Below, one piece after another: positions 45,789 to 54,657 of a DNA stretch of 64,000 nucleotides. Under the pieces are notes generated by a model. The model was not told the DNA's origin. It did no database searches and saw nothing but the letters and a program-made list of their open reading frames with translations. The stretch is from Nocardia sp. CDC159 (GTDB lineage: Bacteria; Actinomycetota; Actinomycetes; Mycobacteriales; Mycobacteriaceae): the NCBI RefSeq assembly GCF_023740735.1, contig NZ_JAMRXH010000010.1, forward strand, positions 204,224 through 268,223. Direction: 5' to 3'. The position numbers and the translations under genes are program-made. Each line of letters begins with the position of its first letter. Position 1 is the first letter of the stretch.

Positions 45789-46915
45789 CCGACGTCCTCG
45801 ACGACCTGCGCTCGGTGCATTCGATCGACGAGCTGCGCTGCCGGGCCGAACAGCGGATGCCCGCCGATATCCGGGATTTCGTCACCGGCGGGAGCGAGTC
45901 GGAGCAGACCCTGGCCGCCAACCGGGCCGCCCTCGACGGCGTTCGACTGGTGCCGCGGGTGATGGTCGACGTCGACCGAGTGCACTGCGGCGCAACGCTT
46001 TTCGGTCGTCCGGCGAGCGCGCCGATGGCGGTGGCGCCCATGGCTTATCAGCGGCTGGTGCACCCCGACGGCGAACTGGCCTCCGCCCGCGCCGCCGCGG
46101 CGGCCGGAATCCCCTTCACCGCAACCACACTCAGCAGCGTTCCGGTGGAGTGGATCACCGCCACCGGGGCGGACACCTGGTTCCAGCTGTACTGGCTGCG
46201 CGATCGGGCCCTCATGCGGAAGCTGATCCGGCGCGCCGAGGCGGCGGGCTGCGCGGCGTTGATCCTGACGGTCGACGCGCCGGTCATGGGACGACGGCTG
46301 CGCGATATGCGCAACGGCTTCGCCGTGCCCGACACCGTGCGGGCGGTCCATCTGCCGGAGGAGGCCCGCGGCCCCGCCCATCTCCGCCGGGCGGGGGCGT
46401 CGGCGGTGATCGCGCATACCGAGGACCTGTTCGACCCCGGGCTCTGCTGGTCGGATCTGGGGTGGCTGCGCGACAACACCCGACTTCCGCTGGTGCTCAA
46501 GGGTGTTCTGGATTCGCGCGATGCCGCGCTGGCCGCGGCGTTCGGTATCGACGCGGTGATCGTCTCCAATCACGGTGGCCGGCAACTCGACGGTGCGATC
46601 TCGAGCATCGACGCCCTGCCCGGCGTGGTGGAGGCGGTCGACGGGAACTGTGAAGTGCTGCTGGACAGCGGAATCCGGTGTGGAACCGATGTACTGCGCG
46701 CGCTGGCCCTCGGCGCGCGCGCCGTCCTGATCGGCCGACCCGTGCTGTGGGGGCTGACGCTCGCCGGTGCGGACGGCGTCGAGTGGACGTTGTCGCTGCT
46801 GCGGCAGCAACTGCATACGGCCATGCGCCTGGCCGGATGTCCCGATCTCGCGTCGGCGGCGAACCTGGGCACCAGAACCGTCACACCGTCGTGGGATGTG
46901 GTGATGTTCGAATGA
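45785..46915 (+). CDS. hmo: 4-Hydroxymandelate oxidase (FMN-dependent)
   Basis: A 376-residue member of the FMN-dependent 2-hydroxy-acid oxidase family. It has PMAVAPMAYQRLVHPDGE near the start, WFQLYWLRD, LVLKGVLDSRDA, and the FMN/active-site block VSNHGGRQLDGAISSIDALP with the catalytic His. It oxidises 4-hydroxymandelate to 4-hydroxybenzoylformate in hydroxyphenylglycine synthesis. ATG overlaps the hmaS stop by 4 bp. Confidence 0.88.
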   Translation: MTDVLDDLRSVHSIDELRCRAEQRMPADIRDFVTGGSESEQTLAANRAALDGVRLVPRVMVDVDRVHCGATLFGRPASAPMAVAPMAYQRLVHPDGELASARAAAAAGIPFTATTLSSVPVEWITATGADTWFQLYWLRDRALMRKLIRRAEAAGCAALILTVDAPVMGRRLRDMRNGFAVPDTVRAVHLPEEARGPAHLRRAGASAVIAHTEDLFDPGLCWSDLGWLRDNTRLPLVLKGVLDSRDAALAAAFGIDAVIVSNHGGRQLDGAISSIDALPGVVEAVDGNCEVLLDSGIRCGTDVLRALALGARAVLIGRPVLWGLTLAGADGVEWTLSLLRQQLHTAMRLAGCPDLASAANLGTRTVTPSWDVVMFE

Positions 46916-48210
46916 CCGAACTGCGACTGTCCGATCTGCACCCGGGCCTGGCCGATCCGGCCGCGGAGTCGATGAACTTCCTCAACGAGGTGGCCAACCG
47001 GTTTCCCGATGCGGTGTCCTTCGCCCCCGGTCGGCCCTACGAGGAGCTGTTCGAGCTCGATGCGATACCGCGCTATCTCGACAACTACTGTCGCCACCTG
47101 CGGGAGCACTGCGGGCTGACCGAGGACCGGATCCGGCGGACGCTGTTTCAGTACGGCCGCACCAAGGGCATCGTGCACGACCTGATCGCCGAGCAGCTGC
47201 GCCTGGACGAGGCCATCGAGGTCGATCCGGAAACCATCGTCGTCACCGTCGGCTGCCAGGAGGCCATGGTGCTGGTGCTGCGCGCGCTGCGCGCCGACGT
47301 GCGCGACGTGCTGCTCGCGGTGACGCCGACCTACGTCGGACTGACCGGCGTGGCGCGCCTGCTGGACATGCCGGTACTCGGTGTCGCGGCGGGTGAACGG
47401 GGTGTGGATTTCGAGGATCTGGACCTGCAGGTGCGACGGGCGAAACAGGCCGGGTGGCGTCCCCGCGCGCTGTATCTGGTGCCCGACTTCGCCAATCCCT
47501 CTGGAATCAGCCTGGATCCGGCGACCCGGCACCGGCTGCTCGACGAGGCGCGGCGCCTGGACCTGCTGGTACTCGAGGACAATCCGTACGGGATCTTCCA
47601 CGCCGAACCCGACCGCCGCCCGCCCACCCTCAAGGCGCTCGACCGGCACGGCCGAGTGATCTATCTCGGCTCCTTCGCCAAGACCGGATTGCCCGGTGCC
47701 CGTGTCGGGTTCGTGGTCGCCGACCAGCCGGTGACCGACCGCGGCCGCGTCATCGGTCCGTTCGCCGACCAGCTGGCCAAGGTCAAGAGCATGTTCACGG
47801 TGAACACCTCGCCCATCGCGCAGGCCGTGATCGGCGGCAAACTGCTCGAGAACGGTGGCAGCGTGGGGAAGGCCAACGCGGCCGAGATCGAGGTGTACCG
47901 CCGCAATCTGGGTCGGCTGCTGGAGGGATTGCGTGCGCGCTGCGCGGATCTGCCGGTGCGGTGGAATACCCCGCGGGGCGGCTTCTTCGTGGTGCTGGAC
48001 GCGGGCTTTCCAGTGGACGACGAGTTGCTGGAGCTGTCGGCGCGCGAATACGGCGTGCTGTGGACGCCGCTGTGCCACTTCTACGACGGGCATGCGCCCC
48101 GAAATCAGCTGCGGCTGTCGTGCAGTGCGCTCACACCCGCGCAGATCGATATCGGGTTGGATCGGCTGGACGCGCTGCTGCGCGACCATCATCTGGGAGG
48201 TTCGCGATGA
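46912..48210 (+). CDS. hpgT: HpgT-like PLP aminotransferase
   Basis: A 432-residue fold-type I aminotransferase. It has the MocR/HpgT-like start SFAPGRPYEELF, the VTVGCQEAMVLVLRAL cofactor loop, PDFANPSGISLD, LEDNPYGIF and the PLP lysine in YLGSFAKTGLPGARVGFVV. The family member HpgT transfers an amino group (from tyrosine, in known pathways) to 4-hydroxybenzoylformate, giving 4-hydroxyphenylglycine and 4-hydroxyphenylpyruvate, which re-enters through HmaS. It overlaps both neighbours by 4 bp. Confidence 0.85.
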   Translation: MTELRLSDLHPGLADPAAESMNFLNEVANRFPDAVSFAPGRPYEELFELDAIPRYLDNYCRHLREHCGLTEDRIRRTLFQYGRTKGIVHDLIAEQLRLDEAIEVDPETIVVTVGCQEAMVLVLRALRADVRDVLLAVTPTYVGLTGVARLLDMPVLGVAAGERGVDFEDLDLQVRRAKQAGWRPRALYLVPDFANPSGISLDPATRHRLLDEARRLDLLVLEDNPYGIFHAEPDRRPPTLKALDRHGRVIYLGSFAKTGLPGARVGFVVADQPVTDRGRVIGPFADQLAKVKSMFTVNTSPIAQAVIGGKLLENGGSVGKANAAEIEVYRRNLGRLLEGLRARCADLPVRWNTPRGGFFVVLDAGFPVDDELLELSAREYGVLWTPLCHFYDGHAPRNQLRLSCSALTPAQIDIGLDRLDALLRDHHLGGSR

Positions 48211-49259
48211 ACGCGATCGACGACGTCGATGAGATCCGGTCGTGGCTCGCGCCACAGCAGCGGCTGATGACGATGTTGCAGGCGTCGCTGGTCACGCAGT
48301 TGCTCGCGGTGGCCGCCGAATTGGGTATCGCGGATCTGGTCGCCGACGGCCCGCGCGAGGTCGGCGAATTGGCCGCGGCCACCGCCACCGACGCCGCATC
48401 GCTGTATCGGGTGCTGCGGGCGCTGGCGAGCGTCGACGTCTTCCGCGAGGTGGACGGGCAGCGCTTCGCGGCGACCGAATTGTCGGACGCGTTGCGCACC
48501 GACGCACCCGGATCGATACGGAACTGGGCGCGACTGTGGGGGCTGCCGGAGCGCGGCCGGGCGATCAGCGAACTGCTCGTCGGTGTGCGCAGTGGCCGCC
48601 CGGCGTTCGAACAGATCCACGGGACCGACTGGTGGTCCCATCTGAGCGCGCATCCTGAGCAGGCCGCGCTGTTCAACAGCGCCATGGGAGATCTGGCGCG
48701 CCAGATCCACGCCGCCGCCGTGGCCACCTGCGACCTGTCCGGCGTTCGCCGCCTGATCGATGTGGGCGGCGGCCACGGCCACCTCGCGGCGACGATCCTG
48801 CGCCGGTATCCGGAGATGACCGCCGTCGTCTACGACCGCCCGCACGTAATCGCCGACGCCCCAGCGGTTGTGGCCGCCGCCGGTGTCGCCGACCGCATCG
48901 AGCTGATCGGCGGCGACTTCTTCGCATCGGTTCCACCCGGCGGCGACGCCTATCTGCTGTCGATGATCCTGCACGACTGGGACGACGCCCGCGCCCACCG
49001 AATCCTCACCGCCATCCGCGCGGCCATACCCGCCACCGGTCGGCTGCTCGTCATCGATGCCGTGCTGCCCGAACACAATTGCGAGCACGACGGCATCTTG
49101 CGCGACATCATCATGCTGGCCCTGCACCCCGGCCGGGAACGTACCCTCGCGGAATTCTCGGCGCTGCTGCGCCGTGCTGGTTTCCAGCACACCCACACGA
49201 GCGCTTTGGCGGCCTCGACTGGATTACTGGTTGCTATCCCGTGTGAAACACGCGGATAG
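48207..49259 (+). CDS. SAM-dependent O-methyltransferase
   Basis: A 350-residue class I methyltransferase of the plant-type/actinobacterial O-MT family: an N-terminal dimerisation domain, then LIDVGGGHGHLAATILRRYP for SAM binding, HDWDDARAHRIL with the catalytic-type His, and LLVIDAVLPE. Such enzymes methylate phenols in polyketides and peptides. It ends the operon; the target is probably a phenolic hydroxyl of the orsellinate or hydroxyphenylglycine unit. Confidence 0.88.
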   Translation: MNAIDDVDEIRSWLAPQQRLMTMLQASLVTQLLAVAAELGIADLVADGPREVGELAAATATDAASLYRVLRALASVDVFREVDGQRFAATELSDALRTDAPGSIRNWARLWGLPERGRAISELLVGVRSGRPAFEQIHGTDWWSHLSAHPEQAALFNSAMGDLARQIHAAAVATCDLSGVRRLIDVGGGHGHLAATILRRYPEMTAVVYDRPHVIADAPAVVAAAGVADRIELIGGDFFASVPPGGDAYLLSMILHDWDDARAHRILTAIRAAIPATGRLLVIDAVLPEHNCEHDGILRDIIMLALHPGRERTLAEFSALLRRAGFQHTHTSALAASTGLLVAIPCETRG

Positions 49260-49411
49260 GCGGTCACAGCTACAACCCGACGATCGGTCTGTCGAGAATT
49301 CTCGATTTGTGTAACAGTGGACGAGGTCTGCACGATCCAGACTTTGTTCGTTCAGTGCGCAGATCTGCTGTTTCACGTCCGTAACCACCGAGATTCGGAA
49401 AAGAGGTTGGG

Positions 49412-49900
49412 ATGAGATTCATCACATTTATTGGCGCGGCTGTGGTGCCTGCTGTAATGGCCGGATTGATGTCGAGCGGATCCATTGCGGCCGCCGACAG
49501 CGAGGTGTTCAAGGAGTTCGAGGCGGCGCCGGTCAGTGCGCCGGTTCCGGGGTGTACGGGGACGGCTCGGGCCTCGGTGCGCGGGCAATCGGCGATTCCG
49601 TCGCCCGCGTACGAGGGCATGGATGTCGGGAGTTACACGTTTTCCGAAGTGACCGTGTGGTTCGATCGGGACAAGTCCGATGCGCCGGTTGTGCCCGATT
49701 CTGCCTGCGCGCTGCCGGCGACGGTCACATTGCGCAACCTGGATACCGGGGCCGAGAAAACCGAGACGGTAATGGTTACGCCCACCGGTTTTCGGCAGGG
49801 TGGGGCTCAGGTGAGCCTTCGCGGGCCGGGCCGGATCGAGGCGTCGGTGAGCACCAACCCCAATCCGGCCACGATAGAAATCGTCGTCCCGCAGCCTTAG
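49412..49900 (+). CDS. Small secreted protein, unknown function
   Basis: A 162-residue protein with a signal peptide (about residues 1-28, ending SIAAADS) and a beta-rich mature part with two Cys (CTGTARASVRG and SACALPATVTL), which could form one disulfide. The mature part ends in a pattern of short strands (EASVSTNPNPATIEIVV). I do not recognise the family. It lies after a 152-bp gap from the methyltransferase and is probably not part of that cluster. Confidence 0.6.
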   Translation: MRFITFIGAAVVPAVMAGLMSSGSIAAADSEVFKEFEAAPVSAPVPGCTGTARASVRGQSAIPSPAYEGMDVGSYTFSEVTVWFDRDKSDAPVVPDSACALPATVTLRNLDTGAEKTETVMVTPTGFRQGGAQVSLRGPGRIEASVSTNPNPATIEIVVPQP

Positions 49901-49911
49901 CGCCCGGAACT

Positions 49912-49987
49912 CTTCGCACCCTTTCCCGCTCTTCGCACCCGTTCCGACTGCCTGGAACCGGTGCGAAGGGCGATACAGGGTGCGAAG
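49912..49987. promoter_or_regulatory. Nested inverted repeats between two secreted-protein genes
   Basis: CTTCGCACCCT at 49912-49922 is perfectly complementary to AGGGTGCGAAG at 49977-49987. Inside it, CTTCGCACCCGTTCC at 49931-49945 pairs with GGAACCGGTGCGAAG at 49954-49968 with one mismatch and an 8-base loop. The same CTTCGCACC element therefore occurs four times, twice in each orientation. It can form a long stem or serve as paired operator sites upstream of the gene at 50012. Confidence 0.55.
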
Positions 49988-50011
49988 GTTGGGTGAGGCT
50001 ATCGTGGGCGC

Positions 50012-51442
50012 GTGGTCGAAGGCGGATGGGCTCGGCGAGCCGTTGGGCTCGGCGTGGTTGTCGGCCTGGTGCTGGCGGTGTATCTGGTTGGGAAACCGGA
50101 ACCCCGGGCCGCGGTCGGTGCGAGCGCTGTGAATTCGCAGGTACGGGTGTGGGCGCGCGCGATCACGCTGACCACCGACGACCGCGGAGCCTCGGCGAAG
50201 ATCGCGAACGGGCAGCCCGGCGATTCGGTGTGGCTCGACCGGATCGGCGTCGAAGCCGAAAGAGCGGATACCGCAACCGTTTCCGCGGGCGCCACCACCG
50301 GGCAGACGCGGTGGCTCCGATACGACAACGGTCCGGTGCGCGCCTGCGGGAAGGCCGGTGACCGTCCGGAAATCCGCTGTACCCGGTGGACCGCGGCGGC
50401 CGACCGACCACCGGACCGGCGGCTGCGGGCCGTCGAGCGACTGCTCGACCGCTACGACATGGGAACGGGGTTGTGGCACAACGACCCCGGTATCTGGCAG
50501 AGCGCCAACGCCCTGACCGCTGTGATCGACTTCGCGGCGCGCACCGGCGATCCGCAGTACCTCGCCTATGCCGACGCGACGTATCGGCACACCGATCGGG
50601 GAGTGCCCGCGAAGACCGGCTACAACGACGACGAACTGTGGTGGGCGCTGGCCTGGATCCGGGCCTTCGACCTCACCCACGATCCGCGCTACCGCACGGC
50701 CGCACGGCCGATCGTGGATGGGCTCGACGATCAGCGGGCGTCGTTCTGCGATGGCGGGCTGGCCTGGGCGCGCGTGGGGACCGATCCGGAACAGCGGCCG
50801 TGGACGCAGGTCAACGCGATAACCAATGCGCTGTACCTGACGGCGACCGCCCAGCTGAGCACCCGGGTCGAACCCGCCGACCGCTCGTCGTATCTGGCTC
50901 GCGCGCAAGGGATCTGGGACTGGTTCACCACCCGCGCCGGACGTGCGCTGCTCGATCCCTCCGGATTGATCAACGACCACCTCGACCGCTCGCCGGACGG
51001 CAAGACCTGCGCCCTCGCCGACGAGGGCACCCGGTGGACCTATGTCCAAGGCGCGCTGATCGGCGGACTGGTCGCGCTGCATCGGGCCACCGGACGCGAG
51101 GATCTGCTCGCCACCGCCGATACGATCGCGGCGGCGGCGACCCGCGCGGGCTCACCGTTCATGCGAGACGGCGTCCTGCGGGAACCCAGCGCCACGAACT
51201 GCCCCGGCCCCGAATGCCGCGACGCGGAAACCTTCAAGGGCGTCTTCGTCCGCAACTACCGCCAACTGCTGGACACCGGCCGTTCCCGGACCGCCAGCCT
51301 GGAATTCCTTGCCCACCAGGCAAATTCACTGCCAATCGATTCCGACGAATTCGGTTTCCGATGGCAGGGCCCGGCGCGCCCGGACGACCCGCCCGATTTC
51401 GCCACCCAAGCCGCGGCGCTGGATGCCCTCAACGCGATGTGA
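50012..51442 (+). CDS. GH76-like glycoside hydrolase (alpha-1,6-mannanase family)
   Basis: A 476-residue protein with a short N-terminal hydrophobic segment (VGLGVVVGLVLAVYLVG), so it is anchored or secreted. The catalytic region starts near residue 130 and has YNDDELWWALAWIRAFDLT, where the adjacent Asp pair is the GH76 catalytic signature, followed by YRTAARPIVDGL, NAITNALYLTATAQL and TWTYVQG-type blocks. GH76 enzymes cut alpha-1,6-mannan, the backbone of lipoarabinomannan-like glycans in mycolate-containing actinobacteria. GTG start at 50012. Confidence 0.78.
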   Translation: MVEGGWARRAVGLGVVVGLVLAVYLVGKPEPRAAVGASAVNSQVRVWARAITLTTDDRGASAKIANGQPGDSVWLDRIGVEAERADTATVSAGATTGQTRWLRYDNGPVRACGKAGDRPEIRCTRWTAAADRPPDRRLRAVERLLDRYDMGTGLWHNDPGIWQSANALTAVIDFAARTGDPQYLAYADATYRHTDRGVPAKTGYNDDELWWALAWIRAFDLTHDPRYRTAARPIVDGLDDQRASFCDGGLAWARVGTDPEQRPWTQVNAITNALYLTATAQLSTRVEPADRSSYLARAQGIWDWFTTRAGRALLDPSGLINDHLDRSPDGKTCALADEGTRWTYVQGALIGGLVALHRATGREDLLATADTIAAAATRAGSPFMRDGVLREPSATNCPGPECRDAETFKGVFVRNYRQLLDTGRSRTASLEFLAHQANSLPIDSDEFGFRWQGPARPDDPPDFATQAAALDALNAM

Positions 51443-51484
51443 GCGAGCGGCACATCGCTCGGGCGAGATGTGGGGCGCTGGTCG

Positions 51485-52021
51485 TCACGAATTGGCGGCC
51501 GAGCCCACGGCGCTGGGTTTGGCGTCGAGGTCGATGTCGAAGGTCTCCGCGAATCGTGCCGTCCCCAGGTAGTGGCCGACCAGCAGGGTGAGCGTGACGA
51601 GGTATTCGTCGCCCAGCGCCGCGCGGGCCGCGTCGAAGGTCTTTTGGGGCACACGGAAATTCGCTACGCATTCGTCGACGTAGCCGAGCGCGGTTGCCGA
51701 CAGCTTGTCGAGTGTCGCGTAATCGCCCGTCTGCACCGCATCGATCTGCTGGTCGGATGCTCCTGCGTCCTTGGCCCGGCCGACGTGTTGGAGCCATACG
51801 TAGTCGCAGCCGGTGAGTGTGCCGACCCGCAGGATCGCCAGCTCCCGCAGGGCCGGGTCGAGGGAGGACTGCGCGAAACTCATGCTCAGCCGCAGATAGC
51901 CCTCCGCGATTTCGGGGCTGGTCGTGAGCATGCCTCTGATCAGGTTGGCGGGGAAAGCCTCATACACCCGGCGTTTGTCGGGCTCCATCTCCGACGGGTC
52001 GAGAAGTTTTATCCGAGCCAT
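51485..52021 (-). CDS. Carboxymuconolactone decarboxylase/AhpD-like protein
   Basis: A 178-residue all-helical protein of the CMD superfamily. It has LRELAILRVGTLTGCDYVWL followed by QHVGRAKDAGASDQQIDAV, the core motif of the family, but with a single Cys instead of CxxC, so peroxidase activity of the AhpD type is unlikely. It ends near the SDR gene, which lies 10 bp upstream on the same strand. It probably acts in the same small-molecule pathway. Confidence 0.8.
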   Translation of the reverse strand: MARIKLLDPSEMEPDKRRVYEAFPANLIRGMLTTSPEIAEGYLRLSMSFAQSSLDPALRELAILRVGTLTGCDYVWLQHVGRAKDAGASDQQIDAVQTGDYATLDKLSATALGYVDECVANFRVPQKTFDAARAALGDEYLVTLTLLVGHYLGTARFAETFDIDLDAKPSAVGSAANS

Positions 52022-52031
52022 CAGAATCCTC

Positions 52032-52784
52032 CTACGGGATCAGCCCGCCGTCGACGGGCACCGCATGTCCGGTGATGTAGCTGGCTGCGTCGGAGCACAG
52101 CCATGCCGCCGTCTCGGCGACCTCAATGGGTTCGCCGAACCGTCCCAAAGGGATTCGGGACACCATCGATTCGGTGAGGGATCCGGTCTGCATGGCGGTT
52201 TCCATCATCGGCGTTCGGATCCCGCCCGGACAGAGGGCGTTGACCCGAATGCCCTGTCGGCCGTACTCGGCCGCGCCCTGTTTGGACAGTCCGACGACCC
52301 CGTGTTTGGCCGCGTCGTAATCCGCCTGCCGTGGAAAACCCGCCAGGCCACCGACGGAAGCGTTGTTGAGAATCACGCCCCCGCCTTGGGAAAGCATTTG
52401 CGGGATCTCGTATTTCATCGAAACCCATACGCTGGTGAGGTTGACCGCGATCATCCGGTCCCAGTTCTCGGTGGTGATCTCGTGTAGCAGAGCCGAGGTT
52501 CCGGAGATGCCCGCGTTGTTGAAGGCGCAGTCCAGGCGGCCGAATCGGGTCACGGCCGCGGCGACCATGGCGGCGACGTCGTCGTGCGAACACACATCGG
52601 TTCGTACGAATATCGCTTCGCCACCGGCATTCTGGACCGCATCCGCGAGTTCGCGCCCTTTTTCCTCGTTGAGATCGGCCAGTACCAGGCGTGCGCCCTG
52701 CGTGGCGAACACCTGTGCCGCTGCCGCACCGATACCCGACGCGGCACCGGTGATCAGCGCAACCTTGCCGTCGAGAAGGTTCAT
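52032..52784 (-). CDS. Short-chain dehydrogenase/reductase (SDR)
   Basis: A 250-residue classical SDR with TGAASGIG for NAD(P), DLN after strand 2 suggesting NAD, NNAG, and the catalytic Ser plus YDAAK. It ends in the family's YITGHAVPVDGG. ATG at 52784 forms an ATGA overlap with the stop of the HD-domain gene, implying coupled translation; ATG at 52790 is an alternative. It is a close paralogue of the SDR at 54658. Confidence 0.88.
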   Translation of the reverse strand: MNLLDGKVALITGAASGIGAAAAQVFATQGARLVLADLNEEKGRELADAVQNAGGEAIFVRTDVCSHDDVAAMVAAAVTRFGRLDCAFNNAGISGTSALLHEITTENWDRMIAVNLTSVWVSMKYEIPQMLSQGGGVILNNASVGGLAGFPRQADYDAAKHGVVGLSKQGAAEYGRQGIRVNALCPGGIRTPMMETAMQTGSLTESMVSRIPLGRFGEPIEVAETAAWLCSDAASYITGHAVPVDGGLIP

Positions 52785-53371
52785 CCCCATTGCGTTTTCC
52801 GCTCGAAAACGCCGGATTCGACGAGCTGGGCGGAAAGGGAGTCCGGTTTGCGTTCGGCGTGGTCCTGGCTGACACGCCGGGTGTAGTCCCGATAGGCCTG
52901 GCGTGGCCATTTCCGCAGGACGGCGTCGACGAAGTCCGCGTCGAACTCGTCGGAGAACTCGCCCCGGTTTTCCATGGCGCAGGCCATGGCCAGCAAGGCC
53001 ACTTCGTGCCTGGGGTCCTGGAAGGTCGTGGGGTCGACGTGGAGCAGGGTCGCTTCCTTCACGGTCTCGGCGCGCTTCTTGGGGTAGCCGTGCTCGAGGA
53101 GGAACTTCTCGGCGGCGTTGCCCCCTTCCACCTCGAACGATTCCGGCCCGTCGAAACGCTCGGTCACACCGAGGTCGTGCAGCATGGCCTCCAGGTACAG
53201 CAGCTCCGGGTCCACCTGCCAGTTGCGGTTTTCGCCGAGGGCACAGCTCCACTGGTAGACCCGCTGGCAATGGTTGACCAGCACCTCGGGTGCGCAGTCG
53301 GTCAGCAGGTCGGTCGCCGCCCGGGCCAGCGCCGTATCCGGCGCCGCCGCCATATCCGCGTGTCCAGACAT
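52781..53371 (-). CDS. HD-domain protein, cyanamide-hydratase-like
   Basis: A 196-residue HD-superfamily protein. The metal-binding set is seen as His in LVNHCQRVYQWS and HD in AMLHDLGVTERF, with an Asp further on. The overall layout resembles the cyanamide hydratase/HD family rather than the (p)ppGpp hydrolases. ATG at 53371 has AGGGGAG upstream; a longer reading from 53416 lacks such a site. It overlaps the downstream SDR. Confidence 0.75.
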   Translation of the reverse strand: MSGHADMAAAPDTALARAATDLLTDCAPEVLVNHCQRVYQWSCALGENRNWQVDPELLYLEAMLHDLGVTERFDGPESFEVEGGNAAEKFLLEHGYPKKRAETVKEATLLHVDPTTFQDPRHEVALLAMACAMENRGEFSDEFDADFVDAVLRKWPRQAYRDYTRRVSQDHAERKPDSLSAQLVESGVFERKTQWG

Positions 53372-53450
53372 ATTTTCTCCCCTTTCGATCGAAGAGGGTG
53401 CTCGAACACCGAGCACCTTTGTCGTGCGCGAAATGCAGTCGACCGCTCTG

Positions 53451-54383
53451 TCAGCCGTTGTACGGCGTGGCGGGCGGTGCGCCGACGCCGGGTTCGACCC
53501 GATAGATGCGGCCCGCGTTGGGGTCGGCGGCGCGTTGTTCGGCGGTCATCTGGATCTGAGAGGTGGTGATGAACAGGACGTCGCCGTTCGGGCCGCCGAA
53601 GCAGCAGCTGGTGACATTGGGAGTGGATACGTGCACGCGCGCGGCCAGGGTGCCGTCAGGGGCATAGCGATGGACGGTGCCGGTGGTGGCGCCCTTGTTG
53701 TAGACCGCGACCCACAGGCACCCCTCGTCATCGATGCACATGCCGTCGAAAGCGTGGTAGCGCTTGTGGCTTCCGAGGTCGACCAAAGTGCGCCGGTTGG
53801 TGATCGCGCCGCTGTCGAGGTCGTAGTCGAAGGCGTCGATCCGGTAGTCGGAACTGTCGATGTAATACATCGTGCGGGTGTCATGGCTCCAGGCCAGTCC
53901 ATTGGACCAGCTCACCTCCGAGAGAACCGGACGGGCGGTGCCGTCGAAGCGGAACAGCTGCCCGCGATGGTGCGGGAAGTCGCTGTTGTACTGCGCGGGC
54001 ATGAAACCCGCCCAGAAACGGCCCGCCGGATCACACTTGCCGTCGTTCATCTGCACGACGGCGGGGTCCCCCAGCTCCGGGGTGAGCGGGGTGACGGTGC
54101 CGTCGGTCGCGAGGTCCAGGATCTGCGTACCGGCTGCGACCAGCCAGCCGCCGCGGGCCTTGGGCACCGCCGACCCCAGCCACTGGCCGGTCTCATAAGC
54201 CTTGATGTCGGTGACCTGTGTGCCGTCGACGGCCGCCGTGCGCAGCACGCCGGTACCGGAGTCCACCCAACCCAGCCGATTGTCGTACCAGAAGGGGCCC
54301 TCCGCGTGCTCCACACGCACCGAGCAGGGTTCAGCGGTCAATTCGACAATGCGGCCATCCTTTGTTGCGAGTTTGCTGGTCAT
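53451..54383 (-). CDS. SMP-30/gluconolactonase/LRE family protein
   Basis: A 310-residue six-bladed beta-propeller hydrolase. It has AEGPFWYDNRLGWVD with the metal Glu, MNDGKCDPAGRFWAG with the Asn and Asp ligands, SNGLAWSHDTRTMYYIDS and FDGMCIDDEGCLWVAVYN. The family opens lactone rings. ATG at 54383 has GGAAGGA upstream. It heads a probable minus-strand operon reaching down to 51485. Confidence 0.88.
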   Translation of the reverse strand: MTSKLATKDGRIVELTAEPCSVRVEHAEGPFWYDNRLGWVDSGTGVLRTAAVDGTQVTDIKAYETGQWLGSAVPKARGGWLVAAGTQILDLATDGTVTPLTPELGDPAVVQMNDGKCDPAGRFWAGFMPAQYNSDFPHHRGQLFRFDGTARPVLSEVSWSNGLAWSHDTRTMYYIDSSDYRIDAFDYDLDSGAITNRRTLVDLGSHKRYHAFDGMCIDDEGCLWVAVYNKGATTGTVHRYAPDGTLAARVHVSTPNVTSCCFGGPNGDVLFITTSQIQMTAEQRAADPNAGRIYRVEPGVGAPPATPYNG

Positions 54384-54406
54384 AGCAGTTTTCCTTCCAA
54401 GTTGAC

Positions 54407-54421
54407 GAACCAGTCGGTAAC
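54407..54421. promoter_or_regulatory. Possible TetR-like operator in the divergent promoter gap
   Basis: ACCAGTCGGT at 54409-54418 has matching ACC/GGT half-sites and lies about 25 bp upstream of the SMP-30 gene, in the 274-bp gap (54384-54657) between it and the divergent SDR. Its form recalls TetR-family sites, but no TetR gene is in the window. Confidence 0.2.
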
Positions 54422-54657
54422 TCAACTACACTTGAAGGCTAACTCCATAACCCGTTCCCGCGCGCCCCCTCGACGTCAATATGACGTAATAGACACCCGC
54501 TGCGGCGATCCGCGCCGGGCGATTCGGCCGGAGACTCGCGGTCCCGTCACGTTCGTCAATAGATTGCCATGAAGTAACTCACGATTAGTCTAGAGGCCAG
54601 TGTGCGGTCGGCCGAGGAAATTTCCGATTCATTCGCCCTATCGAGGAAAGTGAACAG

